This document shows positions 45,290-55,769 of a DNA stretch of 64,000 nucleotides, one piece after another. The notes under the pieces are model-generated. The model searched no databases. It was not told where the DNA came from and was given only the letters and a program-made list of their open reading frames with translations. A program made the position numbers and the translations under genes. Where the stretch lies: the NCBI GenBank assembly GCA_963921195.1, contig OY992540.1:134776694-134840693 (forward strand), read 5' to 3'. Every line of letters begins with the position of its first letter. The first letter of the stretch is position 1. This stretch comes from Pegoplata infirma. Lineage: Eukaryota; Arthropoda; Insecta; Diptera; Anthomyiidae.

Positions 45290-45479
45290 TCGCAAGTGTG
45301 AATGTCATATAAAAAACAAAAAACCCTTTTTGCGCCCCAAAAACACAACTACGTTTGCATGTAAAACAACCCTGAAAATCAGAACACAGAACGAAACCGT
45401 AAAAGGTAAAAGCGAACAATAGAAAGCAGAAAGCAGATGAAAAAGGCAGAGAACAGGAGAATCACTGAGAAAAACGGTG

Positions 45480-45916
45480 TAAAAAGTGCAAAATTGTCGG
45501 CGTCTTTTCTTTTATTACAAAATTTGTTTGGAAATTTAAGAAAAAAAAATAAATACAAATTATATTAAAATAGATAAGAAGCGCGAAATTGTGCTTATAC
45601 TACTATTTTATTAGTATTAATGAATTATTGAACATGCGGATGATAATGGTGAAAAAAATTTAATGATCCAAGTTGTAAAAGAGGAAGGCAGAAGAAAAAA
45701 TAATTCGACAATTTATTGAAAAATATGTTATAAATACTATTGTGTTATTTTCGACAAAAGTTATAGCAAATTAATATATTTTGTTCATTTAATCCTGTTT
45801 TTAAAGAACTTCTTAATATCGAGGTAAATTTTCTTAGAAATATCACTGTGTACACGTTTCCATGCAAATGATACAGACCTTTTTGTAAGAAAACAAGAAG
45901 AAGCAGCAATAATTTG
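45480..45916 (+). promoter_or_regulatory. Gene 2 promoter and 5' untranslated exon, approximate start
   Basis: A strong donor GTAAGT at 45917 pairs with the acceptor TTTCTTACAG at 45982-45991, giving a 75-nt intron just before the ATG. The transcription start is not determined; no convincing TATA or initiator was chosen in this A/T-rich DNA. The left boundary given here is only a guess. Confidence 0.45.
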
Positions 45917-46023
45917 GTAAGTGTAACAAAAAAGGGCTAATTTAGATATTTTGGAGGTTATTTAATTTTTCTTATTTTGGATTTCTTACAGTTCAAATCT
46001 ATTTTTATATATTTAAATTCAAT

Positions 46024-47659
46024 ATGAGTGATTTATTTGATCAACTAAAATCAGCTGGACCTGTTAAGAAGAAACACGAGAGTCCGCTGAAAACTTCATC
46101 GCAATCATCAGCTGGTCCTGTTAAAAAAAAACAAGAAACACCGCTGAAAACATCATCCAAGACTTCTAGTAATCATGATAAAAAAGTCGAAAAATTCAAT
46201 GCAACACATAAATCAAAATCGGTGGTAGGAGTAGAAGAAAGCCGTCGAGCTTCAATACCGTCATCCGAAAAAGCAAGTGTCGTTAAAAAATCTAAAAGCC
46301 ATAAGTCCAGAAGTTTATCACCACCAAAAGTAGGCGTGGACAAGGTTATAAAATCCTTAAAAGTCAAACTGGAACGTAAAAAGTTGGAAACATTTTTAAC
46401 CCGACCTCTAGACGAACATGCTAATAATATCCGAGTAAAAAATGACACGAAAGACAAAACACAATCGATCAAGACACCAACAAACAAGACACCCACAAAC
46501 AAAACACCGACAAACAAGCCATCCATAAACAAGACACCCATAAATAAGACGCCTATAAACAAGACACCTATGGAAAAAACTCCCACAAACAAGACACCCA
46601 CAAGCAAAATACCCATAGACAAGATACCAACAGAGAAGGCACCCATAAACAAGACTCCCACAAAAGCACAACAAAAATTATTTGAACCAATGGCTCAGAA
46701 AAAATCCAAATCCCAGCAATTAAGGGAATTTAATATCAAACCTTGCAAAGTCAGGATTCACCGCGATAATTTAAAAAAACTTTTAAAAGACTTTAAAAAT
46801 AAAAAGAACAAACAGTCAAAAGATCCAAAACCAACTAAACGACCAGCATCATCATCGTTGTCGGGTTCACCACCTTCGAAAAAAGGAAAACTTTCTGCCC
46901 CAACAAAAAACAAGTCTAACTTTTTTATAAAACTTAATACTTCACCTTCTAGTAAATTGGAAAAGAAACTTAAAAATCTAACAAGATTATCGTCGTCGGA
47001 AGCTCATCATAATAAGATACGTAATTCTAAGACCACCACTACCACGCCCACCAAATTTTCACGTTCTCACCTAATACGCTCGTTTGGTCAACGTTTTTTT
47101 AAAGTACACGTTAAAATTGAACGTTGTACTCATCCTCTCATGTTGACATTTGAATCCAATGATCGTGCTAGACGCTCGCAAGCCAAGCGTCATAATAAAT
47201 CGAAAAATCTTTCGGTTTCATTTCGTGAACAGGTTGAAGTATTTGGTGATAGCTCCTCCGATTCTGATGATAGTCGTGATGAAGATTTTTGTGCTATACC
47301 CAAAGGCAATGCCAATCGTAAGGCCGCCGCTTCACGCAATAATACGTCATTAGCCCCTGCAACACCTGTTGTTATGCCTGCCCGTTTGAAAAAAGTCGAA
47401 AACGGTCGAGTCGTGGAAGATATTGAACTAGATCCTACACTTTTTATTGACCCCAAGATTTTGAAGGCTACTAGCACACCATTTTCGCCAGGCCGTAAGA
47501 AACGTGACCATAAATCATTTAGTCCTTTAAAAGATGAGGGTACGCCTAGTCCTCGTAAAGAGCAATTAAAGCTGGCAAATGAAAAAATACCACCAAGTGG
47601 TTTTAGGCATTTGAATATTGAGGAGGAGGATGATGAAGATGATGATTGTGAATTTATTG
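46024..47659 (+). CDS. Gene 2, first coding exon; unrecognized lysine-rich protein
   Basis: I do not recognize the family. The exon encodes residues 1-545 of a 746-residue product. A 19-residue tandem duplication (SAGPVKKK type) lies at residues 10-47. Residues about 150-216 hold some 15 pentapeptides of the type TPTNK/TPINK. Basic, serine-rich linkers with SP/TP sites follow. A more complex segment at about 345-380 (RSHLIRSFGQRFFKVHVKIE) looks like the only folded part. Acidic runs lie at about 405-423 and 530-543. Codon use differs from the surrounding repeats, and the frame is open for over 1.6 kb, so the gene is real. Composition suggests a disordered nuclear or chromatin protein, possibly phosphorylated; that is inference. 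Minus-strand frames here are shadows. Confidence 0.9.
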
Positions 47660-47871
47660 GTAAGTAAATGAAAAAAAAATACATAAAACTTGTCAAAATT
47701 ATAATAAATAAATTTCAAAGATTTGTTAAAAGGGGAAAGGTGTCAACAAACCAAAACCCCTCGCCCCAAAAAACGCCACCACTTTTTTTTTTTTTTAATT
47801 TTGGAGGGTATTAAAAATTCGGCAAATCAGAATTTAACACTCTTATTATTTTTTTTTTTTTGCATTTTCAG
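47660..47871 (+). other. Gene 2 intron with a mini-me fragment
   Basis: The 212-bp intron has donor GTAAGT and acceptor TGCATTTTCAG. At about 47803-47840 it contains GGAGGGTATTAAAAATTCGG and AGAATTTAACA, a mini-me end. Confidence 0.65.
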
Positions 47872-48351
47872 TACCTTTCGATATGCCACAACGTCGTACC
47901 AGTTCCAATGATGGTATAAATTCTTCGCAACCACTAGCAGAATCGACCAATATGCTTACAGATGATATCGAAGAAGAAACAAACAACATTACTGATGATA
48001 TCGATTTAACAGCCGACACTTACAACATTAATAATTTTATTCGCTCTCATCAACAAAACAAATCTAATGAACCTAAAGTTATTGATAGCAATCAGCTTGA
48101 AACAGTATCCGATGATAGTTTTCAATCTACAGATGGCATTGTAAAAACAAGTAAAAATAATGCAAAATCTAATGTAGCAAAACAAAAAACTGATAAATTA
48201 CAAACTTTACAAAATTCTCCAACTTTAGAGCTTAATGATGCCTTAGATATGGCCGAGGAAGGGGCTAAAAAACAAAAGGAAACAGATCAGTGTTTACGAA
48301 ATAATGGCAATTATGATGGAGATGATTTTTCTATGAATTTATTTATGGAAG
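47872..48351 (+). CDS. Gene 2, second coding exon
   Basis: The single G carried over is completed to a valine codon, and the exon reads PFDMPQRRTSSNDG and onward. It adds residues 546-705. It is acidic (TDDIEEETNNITDDIDL), rich in serine, asparagine and glutamine, and ends FSMNLFMEG before the donor GTAAGC (48352). The phase is 1 on both sides, so skipping it would keep the frame. Confidence 0.85.
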
Positions 48352-48425
48352 GTAAGCTAAAAAGAAAGAAATGGTTATATTATTCCTATATTAGATATTC
48401 ATTTGTTAATTTTTTTTGTTTATAG

Positions 48426-48550
48426 ATTCACAAAGTAATGAAAATGATAATCATTCAAAATCATTTGTAGATAGTTTAATCAATGAGACAATTGATAAAT
48501 TGACTAAGGATATTGATGAAAGTGCAACAGATCAACAATTTACAAATTAA
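48426..48550 (+). CDS. Gene 2, third coding exon (default last exon)
   Basis: A 74-bp intron ends TTTATAG. The exon starts by completing an aspartate codon and encodes 40 further residues (SQSNENDNHSKSF and onward, ending DQQFTN) to TAA at 48548-48550. The tail is hydrophilic and acidic. No canonical AATAAA follows at once, so the 3' end is not defined. Confidence 0.75.
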
Positions 48551-48654
48551 GTGAATGAAACTTTTTGAAAATGGTATGTGTTGGTTGTTAGAATACGAAA
48601 ATTTTATTTAGATAACATTTTGGATTTAAGATTTTGGTAAAAAAAAACAATTAG

Positions 48655-48705
48655 AAAAGTTAAGTTCGACATAACCGAATCCAGGAATACAATCCACAAT
48701 GCCAA
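48655..48705 (+). repeat. Mini-me left-end fragment
   Basis: AAAAGTTAAGTTCGACATAA and CCGAATCCAGGAATAC plus CCACAATGCC match the left end of the mini-me copies. Confidence 0.55.
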
Positions 48706-48726
48706 AATCTTTTTAGTAATTGTTCA

Positions 48727-50420
48727 GGCCGTTCATGAATCCACAACGAAATTGGATTGGAAACGAAATTCAAATCCGTTTCCAATTTTCGAAGCGTTCA
48801 TGAAACCGTGACGAATTGCTTTGTTCGAAAAAAAAATATCTATTGCGTTCGAACTTAGCGGAGACACAAGTATTTACAAAATACGACTCTGTTTTTGCAA
48901 ATACAGAGTCGTATTTTATAGCCACTCTGTTAGAAAGTCAAAGTCAGTGTTGTTATAATAATGCAGTTTGTAAAAAAAAAAAAAATAATTTGTTAACAAA
49001 TAAACTGTCAAGCATTTGTTTTGAATTACATTTTTTTGATTATTGATCCATTAGGAAGGTATTTTATACAAATCCATCTTTTGTTTTCCTTAAGTCTAAT
49101 ATATAGGATCTGTTAGTTTGTATGGAAAAATACCAGTTGCTTCACATATTTAATTGGCTCAGGATAAATGTCTTTGCACATCAAAGAATTTGCTTTTAAA
49201 AAATGCTATAAATGCATATTAACATCGGTAACTTTTTGCCAATTTGGACTCTTTATTATTTTTTGCGCCCAATTTCGGAATCGAATTACTTGTCCGACTA
49301 AAGATTTTTTTTCGTTAATAAGCTAAAGTGTATATGATTCTTTTTTCAAGAATTTTATTAAGGACTTTCTGCCTTTGAAAAAGTTCTTAAAAAAGCAAGT
49401 ATCAGGCCGCTGTTCCAAAAAAAGTAATTCACAAAAAAAAAATGTGAAAGTGAAAATTTCCGAATTTTTTTGGTGTTCTAGATTTCACTTCTGAGTTTTT
49501 TTTTTCGTTTTGTTTCACAAAAATAAAGATTGGTGAAAGTAAAACGAATGCACTTTTTCCCTTTTAATTTTAATTATTTGATTTCCGCTTCGAATCAAGA
49601 CGTGAACAACAAAACAATTAACTCGATTTCATGTCAATCGGAAAATTTCATGTGAATTGAAAAGTTGTGAAAGACAACAGAGGCCTCAGAGACACTTTAC
49701 AAAGGCCTCTGTTCTGCCTTTCATAACTTTTCAATTCACATTTTCCGAATCACATGTAATCCAATTTGGTGTTCTGTTGTTTACGTTTTCACTCAAAGTT
49801 AAAATCGAATAACTAAAATTTTAAAATTATAAAAAAGTGCATTCGTTTTATTTTTACGAAAGTTAAATAACTTTTATTTAGATTTAACTAAATAAATTTT
49901 TACTTAATTTATTTAGTTAAATCTAGGATACAAAAAAATTGGAAATTTTATTTTCACATTTTTTAATGAGAATTACTTTTGTTTATATTTAAGGCCTTAA
50001 AACACAAATCCCTTCCATATATCGGGATTTATTTCCACAAACTCATGAAGAACTAACTGCATTTTGCTCATTAATTTTGTACCTTTCCCTTATAAAAAAA
50101 AAGAGGAAAAATATTTTTTAAAAAAGTCGAAAATAAAAAAGAACATCTCACTCACATTTTTCATTTAGCTTTTGTTTTTAATTTTTTTTTAAATTAATTA
50201 TTTTCAACTTTTCTTACAAATCCCCGAAGCAAACGTTGACGAAAATTTTCCAACTGTCAAACCAACTGAATGGAATTCATGAACGCACATTTTCGTTTTC
50301 GAACGGAAATTTTCTCTTATTTTCTTTGATTGGAATTGGATTGGATTCATAAACACACACAGCTGATTTCCGTGAAAAAGTGTTGTCAAACCAATCCGCA
50401 TTGGTTTCATAAACGCCCCG
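48727..50420. mobile_element. Element with CAGGCCGTTCATGAATCC ends, interrupted
   Basis: The left end CAGGCCGTTCATGAATCC and inverted right end CAACCGGGGCGTTTATGAAA pair imperfectly. GGATTGG and TTTCATGAACG words repeat near both ends. A palindromic element lies inside. No target duplication was read. Confidence 0.45.
49404..49985. mobile_element. Long palindromic element (~580 bp)
   Basis: AAAAGTAATTC, AATGTGAAAGTGAAAATTTC and AAACGAATGCACTTTTT on the left pair with inverted equivalents on the right (49850-49975). The centre is the near-perfect inverted repeat around 49655-49745 (AACAGAGGCCTC...AGGCCTCTGTT). Confidence 0.65.
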
Positions 50421-51424
50421 GTTGTAAAAAAAAAATTTGAATAATTTTTTTTTTGTTTTTAATTTTTTAACAAATGCTATTAATGTCATTTATAAGGGGT
50501 TCAAATACCTTTAATTTTGTCCATACAGCTTATTCGTCCCCTGCCTATTACATTTTTTAGATCAAAAATTATAAAAATATTAATATTTTCTGAACTTTAA
50601 AAAAATATTCAAATAAAATAAAAATGATTTTTAGAAATCCACCATGACAGATCGATGCGGAATTTTATTAGCTCAAATACAAAAAAAGAAAAACCAAAAT
50701 CGGTTAAGAATTGCTACCTGTAGTCAAAATTGGACAAAAAAAGTCAATTTTTCCCCACTGTGCGATGGGAGCTAATTTCATAAAAATTGAAATTTGTATG
50801 GGAGCCCCTTTAAGGATTGGAGATAGGAAGTAGGTTTGTTCAGAAAAAAATATTGGGGTGTAAAAATTTATGGGGGTCGGGCTACCGTTCCACCCCTCTA
50901 GGAGTGACTCCGTGGCAATTGTGAGGCAAATGACTGTTTATCGCAGAAAAAGTGTCGGTAAAAAAAACACAAACTCCCCCCACGTAGTTGTCCCAGAAGG
51001 GTGCAATGTAAGACCAAACCCCAAAATTTTTTTCTTAACGAACCTACTTCTTATCTGCACTTCTTAAGGGGGCTCCCATACAAATAGACATTTTTATTAA
51101 ATTAGCCCCTAGAGGAGTCAAATGTATGACTGACACCCAATATTTTTTAACCCTAACATTTTCTTAGAACATATCTAACCTCAATGTTCAATCCTTAAGG
51201 TAGTCCCTATACATTTTTTTTATTTTTATAAAAACGGTGCCTTCTATAGGAGTTAAATGTAGGACCGACCTCTTATTATTTTTTGCAATATTTATACCTC
51301 GCTCCCATTTATGTTTTAACCCGATCTACGTGATGTTACCTTTAAAACAAAAAATAATCAAAATGTTTTTAACGAATATTTTTTCCCTAGAGTCAAAAGT
51401 GTACATTTTACCAAAAAAAAAATG
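50421..51424. other. Spacer, no gene seen
   Basis: A divergent internal repeat around ATGTA(T/G)GACYGACAC and CTCCCATACA words suggests an old tandem repeat (50780-51320). No supported exon was found. Confidence 0.4.
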
Positions 51425-51428
51425 TTTT

Positions 51429-52118
51429 TATACCCTCCACTCTAGTGATAGAGGGTATATACAGTGGGCGACAATACATTGGAAACTTTTTTATAGTAGA
51501 TGAAATTTGTTAAAGACAAAGTTAACAATACTAAACGTTATAATTATCAAACAAGTATTATAAAAAAAAGATATGTAGGTAATTTATCAAGCTTTAATTT
51601 AAGCTTAATAGCGTCCAGATTGGGAAAATAATGAATGTGTTACGAGGGTCGATGTGGAAAATGAAAAAATTTATAGACATTTTTCAGAACATTTTTAAAA
51701 AATATTTGCGAGTCGATTTTTTCCAAGTTAAAACATTAGAAATTTAAAAAAAAGTCCAATAGTTTTTATACAGTGATCAAATAATTTTTCCAACAACCCA
51801 AACAACCAGTGGAATTTTTTAAGTACAGTAGAAAAAATTCAAATTTTTTAACCTCCAATTCTTTTGACCACCAATTTTTTGTGAACAAAGAAAAGATGTT
51901 ATTGTTTATTAATTTTAGTACACCTTAGTGTATGCTAAGGATATATTAAGATAATTTAAATTTTTCTTTGTTAAATTTGTAAAAAAAAATTTTTTACACA
52001 AAATAAAATATTTCTAATCAAAACTGCTATTTTTTTCACGTTAGAAAATTTACTATCACTTAAAATCGGCATTGTGGAGGGTATTCATAGATTCGGCCAA
52101 GTCGAATTTAACTTTTCT
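51429..52118 (-). mobile_element. Mini-me/DINE-like element M4, rearranged
   Basis: The terminal hairpin ATACCCTCCACTCTAGTGATAGAGGGTAT (51431-51459) and the other end GGAGGGTATTCATAGATTCG and CCAAGTCGAATTTAACTTTT are present. The middle lacks the GTCY core and appears replaced by unrelated sequence. Confidence 0.6.
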
Positions 52119-52339
52119 GTTAAATTCGAAAAAATGTTTAACTTAAATCTCTTCTTTGGTTGACATTGTGAAGGGTATTTAAAGATTCGGCGCAGCCGAC
52201 ATGGAATCTTTGAATTACAAATAGAATCTGTAAAAGAACTTAAATCCTTAAATCCAAAATGATTTATTTTTATCTGCTATATTTAATTGATTTTCAAGTA
52301 AAATATTAATATATTTAATTTTGTTTTTATTTATTTTAG

Positions 52340-52449
52340 ATACATATTTCAAATTGTTTGAAACTACTTCTTCTATTTTCAACACTGTTAATGTTTTAAA
52401 AATATTTTTTTTTATTATTCTAATAATTTTTACTATTATTTTGTTTTAA
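52340..52449 (+). CDS. Candidate alternative last exon of gene 2, hydrophobic tail
   Basis: A good acceptor (TTTTTATTTATTTTAG) is followed by a frame that, joined to the second coding exon in phase 1, gives D and then 35 residues: TYFKLFETTSSIFNTVN, then about 18 mostly hydrophobic residues (LKIFFFIILIIFTIILF at the end), then TAA. This would make a 741-residue isoform with a tail anchor, in contrast to the hydrophilic tail from 48426. Phase match and a hydrophobic terminus support it. A/T-rich DNA favours F/I/L codons by chance, so it stays a candidate. Confidence 0.4.
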
Positions 52450-53163
52450 ACAAAAAAATATGATGAATACATTTTTTTAACGTGGAGTTTATTTTCAATG
52501 GAAATCAAATCAATATAATTCCATGGTACCGAATTTTACACCTCCCATTTGAAGGATATAACATAATGCAAACCTATATGTATCGATTTTTTTTAATAAC
52601 CTTGATTATTACATAAATACATTATCGTCAAACAATAAAATATAAAATTTAAATTTAAACAAACATAAATAATAAAAATCTATTATAATTTGTTTTAGTG
52701 TTAGTTGTAATTTTATCAATATTTTTTTTTCTTATTACAAAATTATAAATCTAACTATTGTTTATAAAAATCGTTTTGATAAAAAAATTATTCATTTTGT
52801 TTATATCAGTAAATAAATAATATTCATAATTATTTAATGTACGTATGAACAAAATTTATTTGTTTTACTTAGTTTATGTATAAAATACTAAAATTGAAAT
52901 TTAAAATATGCATCCATATATGTATATTTTTTCGGAATGTATGAAAAAAATACATACTGAAATATTTGGCAGACTTGAAAAAAAAACAAATAACTATCAT
53001 TTAGAGAGTAATAAATTTTAAGATTCAAAATTGTATATGTTTTACTTTTCAATATACATAAATAAACAATTTTAATAACATTAAAGATAATAAAATCCTA
53101 GTTTTATAAAAACAATCAACGGATCCGGCTTAAGATGGGATAATAACTTGGGATGTCGCGAAT
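52450..53163. other. Unique A/T-rich spacer
   Basis: Very A/T-rich, with several AATAAA words that could serve a gene 2 transcript ending here. No other gene is visible. Confidence 0.4.
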
Positions 53164-53171
53164 AGTATATT

Positions 53172-54058
53172 CATACATGGGATTATTTAAATAAATGGAC
53201 TAATTAATTGACGATTAAATTGGCATTATATTGAAACTAATGCCAATGAAATTTTTAGCATTGGCATTGTTTCAATCAATGCCAATGCCCGTTAAGGAAT
53301 TAGTAGCATTAATAATGCCAATTATGAAAAATTTCATTGGCATTAATAAATGCCTTAATGAAAACAAAGCATTAGCAATATTAAAAGTCGTATTTCCGTC
53401 AGCGAGTTGTAAAATTTTTTTTGGTTAGAACTTAAAATGGATATATCTCGAAAACTAAGCCAGATAGAGTAAAATGGAGGGGATTTTTGGTTCTTAGAAT
53501 CTCCATAGTTTCGCCGGTCCTCTTCACATGTGTGGACCCTAATAGGTCCAAATTTTGAATCTAAAAAATTGACACTCCCGAAAACTTAAAAATTCACATA
53601 CCTTTAGCATTATCTAGCTTATTTTTCCAGGTACTGCAATTTAGGGCCCCAATAGGGTCTTGAGAATTTTAGAAACCATGAGCTACAAAAATGCTTTTGG
53701 ACTTTTTGTTGTGTCACCAATATTTACCGAGATATAAGCATTTTTTAAATATTCCGGAATCCCAAATTTTTTGGATTCAAACATGTGAAGAGGACCCGCG
53801 AAAGTATCTGGCTTAGTTTTCGAGATATCGCCATTTTAAGTTTTTTAAAAAAATAGTAGTATATATTTATTGTAAAAAAATGCTTTTTTTATCAATTGTA
53901 AATAGTTTTTTTAGGCATTTGTGCTGTTTCATTGGCATTAGTACAAACAATGCCAAAAATTTCATTGGCAATAAATGCTAATGCTTTTTTTTGGCATTGG
54001 CATTAGTTCCAACTAATGCCAATAAAAATTCAATGCCAATTAAAAATTCCCATGTATG
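53172..54058. mobile_element. 887-bp hAT-like element, 8-bp duplication
   Basis: The termini are CATACATGGGA and its inverse. AGTATATT flanks both sides (53164-53171 and 54059-54066). AATGCCAAT and ATTGGCATT words are repeated many times at both ends. An inner region (53420-53850) contains an inverted pair around GAAGAGGACC, ACTAAGCCAGAT and GATATCTCGAAAA-type words. No transposase is present. Confidence 0.85.
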
Positions 54059-54189
54059 AGTATATTCGTCCATTTTAGAGAATACCGAATAATGCCGAAT
54101 AGTTTGATTATTTATTTGTCTGTAGTACACTTATGTGATAAATAAAAAAATAGTAAATTTAAAAACAATTACTCCTTGTAAGAGCGATA

Positions 54190-54586
54190 GTAATTTATTT
54201 TTATAAAATGCTTTCATTTTCCTCCATCGGCACCCATGCCGAATTGGGGACGCTTACCATATAGCACTTATATGGCGGGTACCGGGGAAATAAAATAACC
54301 TGAGTGATCAAAATCTAGCCTTAAGAATGGCATCTGGTTCTTTAGTACCATAGGTGAGCAGAGGTAGTTAAGTCAACTGGTATGGTTACTTATGAGATAG
54401 CAGACGGCGCAGTGCAACCACGAAAACGACGTCTGTCTTCTTTGAACTCCTCACTCATTGTATGACGAATTTTACATACATATGTTAAAAAACATGAGTT
54501 CAACACAAAATAATGAAATAAACTCTTGAAGAGGTAATCGTGAATCTCCAATAAATCCCCCTGCTTCGGCAGCCGGCACAATAAAT
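54190..54586 (+). other. Probable 5' region of a LINE remnant
   Basis: The composition changes to higher G+C (CCATCGGCACCCATGCCGAA and on). No frame is certain. It leads directly into endonuclease-like coding sequence. Confidence 0.45.
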
Positions 54587-55240
54587 TTGGCGGTGTCAAA
54601 CCCATGTTTAAACATAACGATGAATGAAACCTTTACTACTTTTCAAAAGAAAATGTATCAAAAACCTAAGATTGGCATGAAAAATAATATAAAATTTGCT
54701 ATATGGAATGTTAGAACCTTAAATGAGGCTAGTAAACTAGAACAACTTAAAAATAAGATGCTTAGCTACAAAATAGATCTAGTAGCCGTACAGGAATGTC
54801 GCTGAAATGGGCATGGTCAAGTGTGTGGTGACAAAACTGAATTTATATCTGAATCTCAATCCGATGATATAAAAGACGAAATGCACGTTCACAAGGGTGT
54901 TATTACATTACTCTTGGGTGACATGAATGCGAAGGTTGGCAGTGATAACGATGGGGTCGAGCGTCATATGGGTAACCACGTTGATGCACAAGGTTACTTT
55001 AAAGTCTCCAGGTGGCGTAACATAAAATCAAATAGACCACGTTATAGTAAACTCGAAATGGCGATCTTCGTTGTTAGATGTACGGTCAAAACGTTTCGCA
55101 GATATTTGCAGTGATCATTATCTCGTAGCATGTACAATAAGAATCAAGGTGGCTGCAATCACCCTAAAATCTCAGAAGGCGTTACGGAAATTTGACACAG
55201 CTAAGCTTACTCTAAAGCAATGTATCCAACCTCGCCCCAC
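54587..55240 (+). pseudogene. LINE endonuclease fragment (RTE/craniofacial-like type)
   Basis: One frame reads FAIWNVRTLNEASKLEQLKN, then KIDLVAVQECR and a stop in place of the expected tryptophan (54803). After a probable deletion it resumes with ITLLLGDMNAKVGSDNDGVE, and in another frame DICSDHYLVACTIR. WNVRTL, GDMNAK and SDHY-type motifs are those of the endonuclease/exonuclease/phosphatase domain of non-LTR retrotransposons. Stops and frame changes show it is dead. Confidence 0.8.
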
Positions 55241-55489
55241 TGGGTGGTAATTTAAATATTTTAGGGGGGCAACGAGCAAGTTTTTAATATTTGTTTTATT
55301 TAAATTAACTACCCTACAAAATGTAAAAAACAATAGACAAAAATCCAGGGGCGTCTTTTTTTTGGGGGGGGGGGTTGGTGGGAAACGTTAAGGGGACCAC
55401 CCCCTTGCGATTTTTAACTTCTTCTGAGAGAAGAATGTTGTATTTGCTTAGCAAAAGTGCAAAAAATGCGGTTTTTCTTAGGTTTGTTT

Positions 55490-55769
55490 AGTTCTCCAAG
55501 GGGGAACTTTTTTCCCCTTGGTCCGATGTTGCCCATTTCCGAACTTAACCTAGGAATATAAGACATATTCGTGCCAAACTTTGGAAGACTAGCTCTTTTA
55601 TTTTGGACTGTATCGTGTCTTCTACAGACGGACGGGCATCGCCAGAATGTCTTAGAATCGATCACTGATCAAAAAAAATATACTTTATGGGATCCTAGAC
55701 CGATATTTCGATGCGTTACACACGGAATGACAAAGTGAGTATACCTCCATACTGTGGTTGGAGGGTATA
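55490..55769 (+). mobile_element. Mini-me/DINE-like fragment M5
   Basis: It carries ACAGACGGACGGGCATCG, AGAATCGATCACTGATC, CTTTATGGGATCCTAGACCG and the terminal hairpin ending TTGGAGGGTATAAAAAA. The left part is missing. Confidence 0.65.

Noticed and set aside
46173..46661. 162-codon minus-strand frame rich in G, V, F, L looking like membrane repeats
   Set aside because: It is the antisense of the TPTNK/TPINK coding repeat of gene 2.
47190..47696. 168-codon minus-strand frame with serine runs
   Set aside because: Antisense shadow of gene 2; the serine run is the reverse of the acidic GAN/GAY repeat.
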